A stretch of DNA of 20,238 nucleotides from Puniceicoccaceae bacterium (lineage in GTDB: Bacteria > Verrucomicrobiota > Verrucomicrobiia > Opitutales > Coraliomargaritaceae). The stretch is from positions 1 to 20,238 of the forward strand of contig PWZW01000029.1 of assembly GCA_003567255.1 (NCBI GenBank). The letters are read 5' to 3'. The position numbers and the translations under genes were made by a program. Under the pieces are notes generated by a model that searched no databases, had not been told where the DNA came from, and saw only the letters and a program-made list of their open reading frames with translations. Shown piece by piece: positions 1 to 8,537 of the stretch; the first letter of the stretch is position 1, and every line of letters starts with the position of its first letter.

Positions 1-90
1 ATGTAAATAAAACAGATATATATTTTAGTTTTTTAGATTGCCGAGAGGGGGGGCAGGTTTTGTGCTTACGGACTTTTACTCTTTTGTTTC

Positions 91-3000
91 ATGTACCTCA
101 AAGAGATCGTCCTTTCTGGTTTTAAAAGTTTTGCTGATCGTACGCGCTTGGATTTGCAGCGCGGGGTAACCGCAGTGGTCGGTCCAAATGGTTGTGGTAA
201 AAGCAATATCGTGGATGCACTGCGCTGGGTACTTGGCGAACAAAGTGCCAAGGCGCTACGCGGTGGTTCCATGCAGGACGTCATTTTTGAAGGGACGGAA
301 AAGCGACGCGGATTGGGTTTATGCGAGGTTGCGCTCACTTTTGGCGACTGCGAAAAATCTCTTGGTACCGCCTTTAATGAGGTAGAGGTTTCGCGGAAGG
401 TGACTCGGGATGGAGGTAGCGATTACTACATCAACGGAAAGGTCTCGCGGCTGAAAGATATCCAACGGCTATTCGCGAATACTGGAGTGGGGCGGGTGTC
501 TTATTCGTTCATGGTCCAGGGACAGATTGACCAGATACTTTCGACCAATCCAGCGGAGCGAAGGACTATTTTTGAAGAGGCTGCCGGTATCACGCTGTAT
601 AAAAGCCAACGGAAGGAAGCGATGGGCAAGTTGTCGCTGGTGGAAACAAACCTGAATCGGGTGACCGATGTGATTGATGAGATCAGTCGCCAGATTGGCT
701 CGCTCAAAAGGCAAGCCTCCAAGGCCCTTCGTTACCAAAGAATCAAGCATCGATTAACGCATCTGGACTTGGCGTTTAGCGCACATCGGCACCAGAATCT
801 ACAGAAAAGTATTCAGGTTTTGGCCAATCAAGCAGCTGAGGTGAGGCGAGATCTGAATAAAGTGGAGGCTGCCCTTGCAACCGGAGAAAACGAATTAGGG
901 CTTTTGAAGGCGGCCAGAGCGGAAGCGTTTGAGGCGATGCAAATTGCGCAGCAGCGCGTTTATGAGCTGCGCTCTGGTAAGGAAAAGGCGGAAGCCGAGG
1001 CAAAGATGGCAGAGGTGCGAAAGCAGGATCTGCAAGGTCGGATAGACGCTTTTGGCAAAGAAATTGAAAGTCTGGAGGAGCAGCGGGAAAATTTGTCCGT
1101 CCGGGCCCGCAGTGAGGCGGAGAGTAAACAGATGCAACTGGGGATTGTTGACGACTCGGACCGCATCTTTAAAGAACGCACCGCCGATTTGGTCCGCAGT
1201 CAGGAGTTGTTGTCAAAACTGGAAAACGATTTTCAGCAGCGCAGACAAACTCTGCTTGAGGCGGAGAACCGAATCACCAGAGCCCGTTCTCGGGCGACTA
1301 CCCTGGAGGTGGATCTTCGATCTTTTCAGGTGAAATACAGCGGGCTCCGAGATAGTCTTTCCGAGCTTGAGGCAGGTATGCCTAGTTTGGAAAAACGACG
1401 TGAGGAGCTGGCTTTGCTCCTTGAAAAAAAGCGGGGTGCGCAAGCAAAACTAGAAGGTGACCTCGCCGCAGGTCGGGAAAACGCGAAGGAACTCGGGAGC
1501 ACCTTGAAGGCCTTACAGCAGACCATCCAGGAAGCGGATCGCGAGTTGGCGAAAAAAAGTGCTCAAGTAGGCATTCTAGAAAATCTCCAGGCGAAATTCG
1601 AGGGTTTTGGTGAAGGTGCCAAGGCAATTCTCGGAGGAAAACTCAATGGCTTTGCCGCCGAAGACTCCCTGGCAGTCCTTTCGCGTGGAATCAAGGTGCA
1701 GAAAGCTTACTCCAAGGCTTTGGAAACGCTTTTGGGAACCGCGCTGGAGGCCATACATGTGGGACCAAGCAAGCACGCGCTGTCGATTATTGACGAATTG
1801 AAGGAGCGTACATTGGGACGGGCGTGCTTACAGATTACCCTTGGGTCAGCGAAGGAAGCGTCGGCCGAGATTGATCTGCCGGATGGTTTGATCGCTGCGC
1901 TTAGCGTAGTTTCTGCGCGGAATGCGCACTTAAGCGCACCCTTGGAAAAGCTTTTGGATTCCTGTTATTTCGCAGATTCTGCGAAGGACTTTATTGCGTT
2001 CTGGAAGGCAAATCCCGGGTTTACCTTTACATTTGTTGCCACCGCGGACGGGGTGCTTATTGACGCGCGTGGTTTGATCTATGGTGGAGAATCCTCGGGC
2101 AAGCCATCTTCGAGCATGCTGGATCGCGAAGCTGAAATCGAACGGCTGAGAGAGGAGATCAATGCGGAAAAAGAAGGACTGAAGCGGCTCCATGACGAAG
2201 CTGGCGAAATTGATAGTCAGCGCGATGAAGCAGAGGTGCAGGTTGAGCGGATTCGAAAGACGTTGGGAGAGCTTAACTCAGAGGTATCCGGGTTGGTTGC
2301 TGAGGAGCGCAGTGAGCGGCAGCGCTTGGAAAGCTTGGAGAAGCAAAAGCAAGGATACGAGACCCAGATGGAGCGGCTTGAATCCTCCAGGGCGGAGGCG
2401 ACGGAGTCTCTCGACAAGGCCAAAGCGGAATTACTGAGTGCAGAAGAGGGGTTGAAATCAGAGAAGGACCGCGGAACCACTCTTGAGGATGAAATTGTGA
2501 AGGCACGGGAAGCGCGTGACGCACGCCGGGAGTCAGTGGCTGATGTTCGCCTTGAATTGGCAGAAAAGAAACAAAGACTGCAGTCTTTGGACCGTGCGCT
2601 CGGTGAGGTGGAGCGAGAGAGTGCCAGTCTAAATCAGCGCATCACCAGTCGTCGTCAGGAAATCGACGCCTTAAACGAGCAAATTGGAGGTCTTGAAGAA
2701 ACCGGATTGTCTCAAAAAGGAAGAGCCGCAGAGGTCGAAAAGACGCTTGAGGTGACACTTGAGCAGTTAGCGCAACAACGTGCGCACTTGGAGAAGGCTG
2801 ATAAGGAACTTGAAGCCTTGGATGGGGCCTTGAGTGGAGACCGGGCCAAAGAGCGTGAATTTGACCAAATCCTCAACAAGAAAGAAGTGCGCCTTGCCGA
2901 GGAGCGTTCGCAGCGGAGCTTTCTTGAGGAAAATGTCCGTTCTGAGTATGGGCTTGAGTTAGAGGAAATTTCCTGGAAAGCCCAACTATGGAAAGCGGAA

Positions 3001-3813
3001 GTTGAATTCGCGAAGCGGGTGAATCTGGATGAACTTGATGATCCGGATAAGTTGCAAACACAGCCCAAAGACGAACGAGGTGAACCCACGGCAGCGGATT
3101 TGCAGGCGATGGATGAAACCGATTGGGAAAGTGTGGAGGCTGAGGTCCGCGACCTCAAGGGGCGCCTTGCTTCCATGGGTCCGGTGAACTTGGATGCGAT
3201 CGCCGAGTATGCCGATTTGAAGGAGCGGTATGATTTCCTTCGAGGTCAAAGTGAAGATTTATGGAATTCCAAGAACGCCTTGGTCGAGGCGATTGATGAG
3301 ATCAACGCAACCTCGCAAAATCTCTTCAAAGATACCTTCGACCAGATTCGTAAGAATTTTCAATACACCTATGAAAAGCTTTCCGGAGGGGGCGATGCTG
3401 ATTTGAAGCTGGTGGATTCGGAAGATCCTTTGGAGTCTGGGATCGAAATCATCGCGCGGCCTCCGGGCACTCGATTGCACAACATCACACTGCTTTCCGG
3501 CGGACAACGCACCATGGCGGCGGTCGCGATGCTCTTTGCTATTTATTTGGTTAAGCCGAGTCCTTTCTGTGTTTTGGACGAAATTGATGCTGCTTTGGAT
3601 GATGCAAACATCGGTCGGTTTTGTGAAGTTTTGCACGGGTTCACTGCGCGTTCTCAGTTTTTGATTATTACCCACAACAAGCGGACCATCTCCAACGCGG
3701 ATACGGTCTTTGGGGTAACCATGCCGGAAAAAGGGGTGTCGCGCCTGCTTTCCATGCGGTTCAACGAAGATAAAAACCGTGCTGAGCCAGTAGCTCCCGT
3801 AGCGGGGGTTTAA
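91..3813 (+). CDS. smc: Chromosome segregation protein SMC
   Basis: Full-length SMC ATPase (1240 aa, usual for bacterial SMC) that organises and segregates the chromosome, normally as a dimer with ScpA/ScpB on the nucleoid. The N-terminal ATPase half carries the Walker A motif GPNGCGKSN at residues 31-39. Long heptad-like Glu/Lys/Arg/Leu-rich arms run at about 170-500 and 680-1050. They flank a non-coiled hinge at about 500-675, opening with EGFGEGAKAIL. The C-terminal half carries the ABC signature LSGGQ (1135-1139) and Walker B FCVLDEIDAALDD (1159 onward, D1163/E1164). All ATPase motifs are intact. The ATG at 91 gives the canonical N-terminus MYLKEIVLSGFKSF; no Shine-Dalgarno is visible before it. 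No scpA or scpB lies nearby; the next gene follows after 28 bp. Identity is very secure. Confidence 0.97.
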   Translation: MYLKEIVLSGFKSFADRTRLDLQRGVTAVVGPNGCGKSNIVDALRWVLGEQSAKALRGGSMQDVIFEGTEKRRGLGLCEVALTFGDCEKSLGTAFNEVEVSRKVTRDGGSDYYINGKVSRLKDIQRLFANTGVGRVSYSFMVQGQIDQILSTNPAERRTIFEEAAGITLYKSQRKEAMGKLSLVETNLNRVTDVIDEISRQIGSLKRQASKALRYQRIKHRLTHLDLAFSAHRHQNLQKSIQVLANQAAEVRRDLNKVEAALATGENELGLLKAARAEAFEAMQIAQQRVYELRSGKEKAEAEAKMAEVRKQDLQGRIDAFGKEIESLEEQRENLSVRARSEAESKQMQLGIVDDSDRIFKERTADLVRSQELLSKLENDFQQRRQTLLEAENRITRARSRATTLEVDLRSFQVKYSGLRDSLSELEAGMPSLEKRREELALLLEKKRGAQAKLEGDLAAGRENAKELGSTLKALQQTIQEADRELAKKSAQVGILENLQAKFEGFGEGAKAILGGKLNGFAAEDSLAVLSRGIKVQKAYSKALETLLGTALEAIHVGPSKHALSIIDELKERTLGRACLQITLGSAKEASAEIDLPDGLIAALSVVSARNAHLSAPLEKLLDSCYFADSAKDFIAFWKANPGFTFTFVATADGVLIDARGLIYGGESSGKPSSSMLDREAEIERLREEINAEKEGLKRLHDEAGEIDSQRDEAEVQVERIRKTLGELNSEVSGLVAEERSERQRLESLEKQKQGYETQMERLESSRAEATESLDKAKAELLSAEEGLKSEKDRGTTLEDEIVKAREARDARRESVADVRLELAEKKQRLQSLDRALGEVERESASLNQRITSRRQEIDALNEQIGGLEETGLSQKGRAAEVEKTLEVTLEQLAQQRAHLEKADKELEALDGALSGDRAKEREFDQILNKKEVRLAEERSQRSFLEENVRSEYGLELEEISWKAQLWKAEVEFAKRVNLDELDDPDKLQTQPKDERGEPTAADLQAMDETDWESVEAEVRDLKGRLASMGPVNLDAIAEYADLKERYDFLRGQSEDLWNSKNALVEAIDEINATSQNLFKDTFDQIRKNFQYTYEKLSGGGDADLKLVDSEDPLESGIEIIARPPGTRLHNITLLSGGQRTMAAVAMLFAIYLVKPSPFCVLDEIDAALDDANIGRFCEVLHGFTARSQFLIITHNKRTISNADTVFGVTMPEKGVSRLLSMRFNEDKNRAEPVAPVAGV

Positions 3814-3841
3814 TCGCAGTGCAGGGCAGATCCTACAAATA

Positions 3842-4075
3842 ATGATAGCACTAAAACTCGATCTTCTGCTGCTTCTCTACATTTCGATCGGGATGGTGCT
3901 CATCTTCGGGCTTTGGTTCTATTATGACCGGAGGGATAAACAACGATTTGAGCACCGGAATCGAAAAGTGATTTTCCACTGTATCAAATGCGGTGCGGTA
4001 TACACTGGTCCGCTCGGCACGGAAACTGCACAATGTCCTCACTGTAATTTCAAAAACAGTCGTCTCCGATTCTAA
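3842..4075 (+). CDS. Small membrane-anchored zinc-ribbon protein, function unknown
   Basis: A 77-residue protein with one hydrophobic segment (about residues 8-27) followed by basic residues (DRRDKQR, 29-35). By the positive-inside rule this places the C-terminus in the cytoplasm. The C-terminal half holds two CxxC knuckles (C47/C50 and C65/C68), the arrangement of a zinc ribbon, and ends in the basic tail KNSRLRF. I do not recognise a named family. It lies 28 bp after smc and 54 bp before guaA on the same strand, so cotranscription is likely. The gene is real by its coherent membrane-plus-ribbon architecture and position, not by homology. The ATG at 3842 is preceded by A-rich sequence rather than a Shine-Dalgarno. 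A role in binding a protein or nucleic acid partner at the membrane is only inference. Confidence 0.8.
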   Translation: MIALKLDLLLLLYISIGMVLIFGLWFYYDRRDKQRFEHRNRKVIFHCIKCGAVYTGPLGTETAQCPHCNFKNSRLRF

Positions 4076-4129
4076 ACTTTTCTGTTGAAGCAGCACTACG
4101 GCTGCGCGCAGATTCACCATATTAAAATA

Positions 4130-5704
4130 ATGAAAGACAAAACCTCCAGCCAGACACAAGACGTGATCGCAGTTCTCGACTTCGGTTCCCAGTACACGCA
4201 GGTCATTGCCCGACGAATCCGTGAGTGTAATGTGTATTCAAAAATCTATCCCTTTAACACAAAGGCTTCCGTTCTAAAGAAGCAGGGAGTCAAAGGAGTG
4301 ATTCTCTCGGGAGGACCCTCTTCTGTGTTGACGAAGGGGTCGCCCCGGCCTGATGCAAAAGTATTTGAACTGGGAGTTCCGGTGTTGGGGATTTGTTATG
4401 GCATTCAGCTGATGGCTCACATGCTGGGCGGCGGGAGTGTCGCAAAAAGTCCGCAGCGTGAGTTTGGGCATGGCACGCTGAAAATAGGCAAAAAGAGCCC
4501 TTTATTCGAAGGACTTCCCAAGACGCTCAACGTTTGGAATTCGCACGGGGATCGGATTGATACCTTGCCGAAAGGATTTTCGCCAATTGCGGCGACGGAA
4601 AATTCCTCCTTTGCAGCAATCGAAGACCGCAAACGGGGGTTTTACGGGCTCCAATTTCACCCCGAGGTAGCACACTCCGAATTGGGTATTGAGCTGCTCA
4701 GAAACTTTTTGTGCAAAATTTGCGGGGCGGAGGCAAATTGGTCGATGTCTGAGTACATAGAACGCAAAGTTGAGGAAATTAGAGAAACTGTAGGGAAAGA
4801 CCGCGTCATTCTTGGTTTGAGCGGGGGAGTTGACTCCTCGGTGGCTGCCGCGCTAATCCACCGGGCGATCGGAAAGCAGCTGACTTGTGTGTTTGTGGAT
4901 AACGGGCTTTGCCGCCTGCATGAGCGCGAACAAGTCGAAAAGCTTTATGGAGATCACTTTGACCTGGACCTTCGCGTCGCGCGGAAAAGTGCGCTTTTTC
5001 TGAAAAAGCTTAAAGGCGTGAGTGATCCGGAGCGAAAACGTAAGATCATAGGTCGTACCTTTGTGGAGGTTTTTGATGATGTCGTGACAAAGCTGAAAAA
5101 GAAGGGGAACTATCGTTTCCTTGCCCAAGGAACGCTCTATCCTGACGTGATCGAGAGCGTTGCGATTGATGGAAATCCCGCCGCCTTAATCAAGAGCCAC
5201 CACAATGTGGGTGGGCTTCCAAAGAAGATGAAGTTGGATCTGCTCGAACCGCTCAGAGAATTGTTCAAGGATGAAGTGCGCGCCCTTGGTTCGGAGTTGG
5301 GTTTACCCAAAGAGGTGGTTTGGCGTCAGCCATTTCCCGGGCCCGGCCTTGGAGTACGCATGCTTGGAGCCCTCAATAAGCCCGGCCTGGATGTGTTGCG
5401 GAAGGCTGATGCCATTTTACATGAGGAGATGATGGCCTCAGACCTTTATTATAAAGTGTGGCAGTCGTTTTGTGTATTTTTACCGGTCAAGACCGTTGGA
5501 GTCATGGGCGATGAGCGCACTTATGAAAACGTAATCGCGCTGCGGATTGTGGAGAGCGTGGATGCGATGACGGCGGATTGGGCGCGCGTCCCGAATGAAG
5601 TCTTACGAACAATATCAAACCGGATCATTAATGAAGTGAGTGGGGTAAACCGTGTCGTTTTGGACATCAGTTCAAAGCCGCCCAGCACGATCGAATGGGA
5701 ATAG
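4130..5704 (+). CDS. guaA: GMP synthase (glutamine-hydrolysing)
   Basis: Converts XMP to GMP using glutamine and ATP, the last step of de novo guanine nucleotide synthesis in the cytoplasm. The 524-aa protein has the complete two-part architecture. First comes a class I amidotransferase domain with nucleophile C89 (GICYGIQ) and H177/E179 (FHPE). Next is an ATP-pyrophosphatase domain with P-loop LGLSGGVDSS (228-237). The dimerisation domain at the C-terminus has RQPFPGPGLGVR and ends SKPPSTIEWE, the standard GuaA tail. The ATG at 4130 is chosen because it sits just before the conserved start of the amidotransferase domain. A longer reading from a TTG at 4085 would add 15 residues without family support. 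No guaB is present in the window. Confidence 0.97.
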   Translation: MKDKTSSQTQDVIAVLDFGSQYTQVIARRIRECNVYSKIYPFNTKASVLKKQGVKGVILSGGPSSVLTKGSPRPDAKVFELGVPVLGICYGIQLMAHMLGGGSVAKSPQREFGHGTLKIGKKSPLFEGLPKTLNVWNSHGDRIDTLPKGFSPIAATENSSFAAIEDRKRGFYGLQFHPEVAHSELGIELLRNFLCKICGAEANWSMSEYIERKVEEIRETVGKDRVILGLSGGVDSSVAAALIHRAIGKQLTCVFVDNGLCRLHEREQVEKLYGDHFDLDLRVARKSALFLKKLKGVSDPERKRKIIGRTFVEVFDDVVTKLKKKGNYRFLAQGTLYPDVIESVAIDGNPAALIKSHHNVGGLPKKMKLDLLEPLRELFKDEVRALGSELGLPKEVVWRQPFPGPGLGVRMLGALNKPGLDVLRKADAILHEEMMASDLYYKVWQSFCVFLPVKTVGVMGDERTYENVIALRIVESVDAMTADWARVPNEVLRTISNRIINEVSGVNRVVLDISSKPPSTIEWE

Positions 5705-5771
5705 GTCAGCAAGCGCAGTATGATGGCTAAGCTTTGGTCATGGGCTTGGGCAGATGCGACCGTGTAAACCT

Positions 5772-5778
5772 GAGGGGG
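5772..5778 (+). promoter_or_regulatory. Shine-Dalgarno of the stand-alone amidotransferase
   Basis: GAGGGGG just upstream of the ATG at 5781 gives a purine-rich ribosome binding site at good spacing. It decides this start over the in-frame ATG at 5754. It is one of the few clear Shine-Dalgarno motifs in the window. Confidence 0.6.
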
Positions 5779-5780
5779 CG

Positions 5781-6479
5781 ATGAAGATTCATTGGTTTCA
5801 ACACGCAGCTTTTGAGGGGTTGGGTGAGATTCGTGGGATTCTTCGGGCGGAAGCCCATGAACTGACAGTGACCCGTTTTCATTTGGGGGAATTACCCGGC
5901 GAAGCGTGTGCACGAGCGGATGCCCTTATCGTGATGGGTGGTCCAATGGGCGTCGGGCAGACCGATAAGTACCCTTGGTTATTGGATGAAAAAGAGGCAA
6001 TTGCACGTGCGATAAATGAGGAAAAGCGTGTTTTGGGGATTTGCCTTGGTGCGCAATTAATTGCGGAATGTTTAGGAGGTTCGGTGAGGAAGCACAGCGA
6101 GGCGGAGATCGGGTGGTGGCCGATTTGGCATGACCGTGAGTTGGCGAAAGCACTTTTGCCCTTGATCCCTCCTGATGGAGCGCGCGTGTTTCACTGGCAC
6201 GGAGACACTTATCGTCTACCGAAGGGAGTGAACCGGTTGGCAAGCAGCGAGGCTTGCACAGAGCAGGCATTTTTATGGGAAAACCGCGTGTTGGGATGGC
6301 AGTTTCACTTGGAAATGGGTTCGATGGAGCTGGATGCCATAACCGAGGCCTGCGGGGAGGAACTGGTCGCTGGTGCGCCTTACGTACAAAGTGAAAAGGA
6401 ACTAAAGGAGGGGCTCTTGGCAAATGGAGCCGCATGCCGTCGAGCGCTCGAAAACGCACTTGTGCACTGGCTCAGCTAG
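5781..6479 (+). CDS. Stand-alone class I glutamine amidotransferase
   Basis: A 232-aa single-domain class I glutamine amidotransferase of the GMP-synthase-glutaminase-like (COG0518) type. The triad is visible as C88 in GICLGAQLIAE, and H176/E178 in GWQFHLE. The domain opens with the typical glycine-rich stretch VMGGPMGVGQ (51-60) followed by YPWLLDEKEAI. HWHGDTYRLP (138-147) is also characteristic. Such proteins are often annotated as GMP synthase subunits, but guaA next door is already complete, so this one must serve another, unknown acceptor or act as a glutamine-type hydrolase such as a gamma-glutamyl peptidase. The start is the ATG at 5781, with a strong GAGGGGG Shine-Dalgarno 5-8 bases upstream. 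An upstream in-frame ATG at 5754 lacks one. The gene follows guaA after 76 bp. Confidence 0.88.
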   Translation: MKIHWFQHAAFEGLGEIRGILRAEAHELTVTRFHLGELPGEACARADALIVMGGPMGVGQTDKYPWLLDEKEAIARAINEEKRVLGICLGAQLIAECLGGSVRKHSEAEIGWWPIWHDRELAKALLPLIPPDGARVFHWHGDTYRLPKGVNRLASSEACTEQAFLWENRVLGWQFHLEMGSMELDAITEACGEELVAGAPYVQSEKELKEGLLANGAACRRALENALVHWLS

Positions 6480-6480
6480 C

Positions 6481-6494
6481 CTTCCTTCGGGAAG
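6481..6494 (+). other. Short hairpin with UUCG tetraloop after the amidotransferase gene
   Basis: A 5-bp perfect stem, CTTCC paired with GGAAG, closes a TTCG loop. This is the exceptionally stable C(UUCG)G tetraloop in RNA. It begins one base after the TAG stop of the preceding gene. No T-run follows, so it is not a standard intrinsic terminator. It could protect the mRNA 3' end, or it could be chance. Confidence 0.35.
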
Positions 6495-6584
6495 CGGTTA
6501 AGGAAGCGCTCGCCAATAATCGACGAGTCTGAATGTGTGAAACGCTTTGCATTTTCAAGAATATGGGCGCAGGCTTTCGCTCTT

Positions 6585-6968
6585 ATGACTTATTGGGGTT
6601 ATCATTTGGTGTTTACGCTCCCGCTGATTGCTGTGCTTTATTGGCTGGTTCGCAAATCCCTTAGGCCAGCCCACTGGCTTTGCTGGGCAGTAGCTTGTGT
6701 TATCGTGCTATTGGCAACCACTCCGTGGGATAACTACGCCGCAGCCATTGGCATTTGGGGGTTTGGGGAGGGAGTTTCCCTTTTTTATCCATTTACCGGG
6801 GCCGCGGAATCAACCCGATTCTTAGGACACATTCCCTTTGAGGAATATGCCTATTTCGTGATTCAAGCGACCCTGGCCTGCCTCTTGACGGTGTTTTTTC
6901 TCAGGAAGGAAAAGGCGGTGATCGAGCCGAGTACGGTGAAGGTGGCGCCTGTGCGGCGGGCAGAGTGA
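6585..6968 (+). CDS. Lycopene cyclase domain membrane protein (single domain, CrtYc/d type)
   Basis: A small integral membrane protein (127 aa) with three predicted helices (about 6-22, 31-46, 88-106). It carries the two hallmarks of the heterodimeric lycopene beta-cyclase fold: TTPWDNYAAAIGIW (45-58) and HIPFEEYAYFVIQ (82-94). Family members cyclise the ends of lycopene in the membrane during carotenoid synthesis, usually as a CrtYc/CrtYd pair or a two-domain fusion. Only one copy is present here and no other carotenoid gene (crtB, crtI, crtE) lies in the window, so the partner must be elsewhere or the function has diverged. I chose the ATG at 6585 because the family typically begins right at the first helix (MTYWGYHLVF). 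A GTG at 6537 in the same frame would add 16 residues and cannot be excluded. The C-terminal tail (107-127) is hydrophilic. Confidence 0.82.
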   Translation: MTYWGYHLVFTLPLIAVLYWLVRKSLRPAHWLCWAVACVIVLLATTPWDNYAAAIGIWGFGEGVSLFYPFTGAAESTRFLGHIPFEEYAYFVIQATLACLLTVFFLRKEKAVIEPSTVKVAPVRRAE

Positions 6969-7010
6969 AAACAGCTGGCTAATCGTAGCGATTGATCTTA
7001 AGTTCCTGTA

Positions 7011-8330
7011 TTGCACGAAGTAAAAGACAGACCAAAGCTCGTAGAGCGCGCCATGTTGGTGGCGATACACCAAGCCAGTGACAAGGCGCACAAAAGCCGA
7101 GAGCTCCTTGATGAGCTTGAAGAGCTGGTGCGTACGGTAGGGATTCCCGTGATTTGTCGACGGGAGATACAGGTACGACAGCCACAAGCTAAGTTATTTG
7201 TGGGCTCGGGAAAGGCCCGCGAGATAATCGCGGACGCCGAAGCGGAAGGGTGCGACGTTATTGTATTTGATAATGAGCTCACTCCGGCGCAGCAAAGGAA
7301 TTGGGAAGCACTGGGAGACCAGAAGCTGTTGGTGATTGATCGGCAGGAAGTAATTTTGGATATATTTGGTGACCGCGCTCAGACGCGCGAAGCAAACCTT
7401 CAGGTAGAGTTGGCTCGGCTTGAGTACAATCTACCCCGGTTGAAGCGTGCCTGGACCCACCTCAACCGACAGCGTGGGGGTGGATCTATTCAGCGTGACG
7501 CCGGGGAAACACAATTGGAGCTGGACCAGCGCATGATTCGTACCCGAATTGCGCGGTTGAAAACGGAGCTATCCAGCGTGATTCAGCACCGTGAAGTTCA
7601 GCGGAAGCGGCGCATGACCGTACCTGTGCCTACCGGTGCCATCGTTGGCTATACCAATGCGGGAAAGTCATCTTTGCTAAACGCGCTAACAGGCTCGACG
7701 GTCGTGGCAGAAGATAAGCTTTTTGCCACCCTCGACCCCACTTCCCGAAAGTTGGCTTTAAACACTGGTCAAAACGTCGTGCTCACGGACACGGTAGGGT
7801 TCGTGCGCAAATTACCCCACAGGCTGGTCGATGCGTTTAAAGCAACCCTGGAGGAAGCGGTGGTTTCTAACTTTTTAATCCACGTTTTAGATGCCGGAAA
7901 TCCGGAAGCCGAAGCACACGCGGAAACCACTCGGGAAGTGCTGAAAGAGCTGGGGGCGGAGGCAAAAGATACGGTGATCGTTCTAAATAAAGTGGATTCG
8001 CTGGGGAGCGCCAGAGACGAGGTCATTGGCCACCTGCTTAGGGTGTTCCCAGGGGCGCTTCCGATAAGCGCCCGAACAGGGGAGGGTATCGCGGCCTTGC
8101 GGGAGCGCATTGGAGAGATTACCGAACGTGACTACGCGGAGATGTGTGTGCTGATACCTCATGCCCGCTACGATTTGGTTGCGAAAATTCATCGCGAAGG
8201 ATCCGTTCGCAAAGAGAGGGCGCGTGACGACGGTGTATTGATTTCGGGCGCCTTTCCTGTGCGGATTAAAGCACTGCTGCGACCTTACCTGGTGAATAAG
8301 TCCGAGGTGCTCTTATCGTCGGAGCCTTGA
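7011..8330 (+). CDS. hflX: GTPase HflX
   Basis: Ribosome-binding GTPase of the OBG-HflX group, 439 aa, which splits stalled or stress-hibernating 70S ribosomes in characterised bacteria. The N-terminal HflX domain shows GSGKAREI (65-72) and FDNELTPAQQRNWE (86-99). It is followed by the linker GDRAQTREANLQVELARLEYNLPRL. The G domain has G1 GYTNAGKS (213-220), G3 DTVG (260-263), G4 NKVD (326-329) and a G5-like ISARTGEG. The start is taken as the TTG at 7011, because residues 1-14 (ending LVER before AMLVAI) match the usual extension before the conserved ERA-x-LV block and an in-frame stop lies at 6999. ATG at 7053 is the alternative. The 3' end faces the SRP RNA gene, 30 bp away on the other strand. 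Confidence 0.95.
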   Translation: MHEVKDRPKLVERAMLVAIHQASDKAHKSRELLDELEELVRTVGIPVICRREIQVRQPQAKLFVGSGKAREIIADAEAEGCDVIVFDNELTPAQQRNWEALGDQKLLVIDRQEVILDIFGDRAQTREANLQVELARLEYNLPRLKRAWTHLNRQRGGGSIQRDAGETQLELDQRMIRTRIARLKTELSSVIQHREVQRKRRMTVPVPTGAIVGYTNAGKSSLLNALTGSTVVAEDKLFATLDPTSRKLALNTGQNVVLTDTVGFVRKLPHRLVDAFKATLEEAVVSNFLIHVLDAGNPEAEAHAETTREVLKELGAEAKDTVIVLNKVDSLGSARDEVIGHLLRVFPGALPISARTGEGIAALRERIGEITERDYAEMCVLIPHARYDLVAKIHREGSVRKERARDDGVLISGAFPVRIKALLRPYLVNKSEVLLSSEP

Positions 8331-8360
8331 GCGCTTCCTCGCGGTGAGTAGACACAAAAG

Positions 8361-8458
8361 TGGCCAGGCACCCTACGGCACACGAGAATCAAGGCTACCG
8401 CTGCTTCCTTCCGGACCTGACGGGGTTCACCTGTCCTGCGTTGCATAGGACCCGGCCA
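8361..8458 (-). ncRNA. ffs: Signal recognition particle RNA (4.5S, small bacterial type)
   Basis: Read on the minus strand, this stretch is a bacterial SRP RNA. The invariant apical domain GTCAGGTCCGGAAGGAAGCAGC (the Ffh-binding tetraloop GGAA plus the symmetric and asymmetric loops) occupies about 8400-8421. The two ends pair through TGGCC (8454-8458) with GGCCA (8361-8365), giving one long hairpin of about 98 nt without an Alu domain. It binds Ffh and targets nascent membrane and secreted proteins to FtsY and the translocon. Exact ends are set from the closing stem and may be off by several bases. After the 3' side the minus strand reads CTTTT, so the closing stem may help terminate transcription. 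The gene converges with hflX and diverges from the RRM gene. Confidence 0.93.
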
Positions 8459-8537
8459 ATGTTGAAAATGAACAGGAACGCGCAGGGGACAACCCTTTTC
8501 TTGCATTTATCGAATAAGCCGCCAACCTTTGGCCATT

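Noticed and set aside
2712..3675. Long minus-strand open frames inside smc (154 and 138 codons)
   Set aside because: Antisense to an unambiguous SMC coding region, low-complexity Ser/Arg-rich translation with no domain; shadows of codon bias.
4090..4105. Small hairpin GCAGC/GCTGC upstream of guaA, considered as a riboswitch or attenuator
   Set aside because: Only a 5-bp stem, with no purine riboswitch core and no terminator alternative visible.
5926..6459. 177-codon minus-strand frame opposite the amidotransferase gene
   Set aside because: Lies wholly opposite a gene with intact catalytic motifs, and its translation is Pro/Arg/His-rich with no recognisable pattern.
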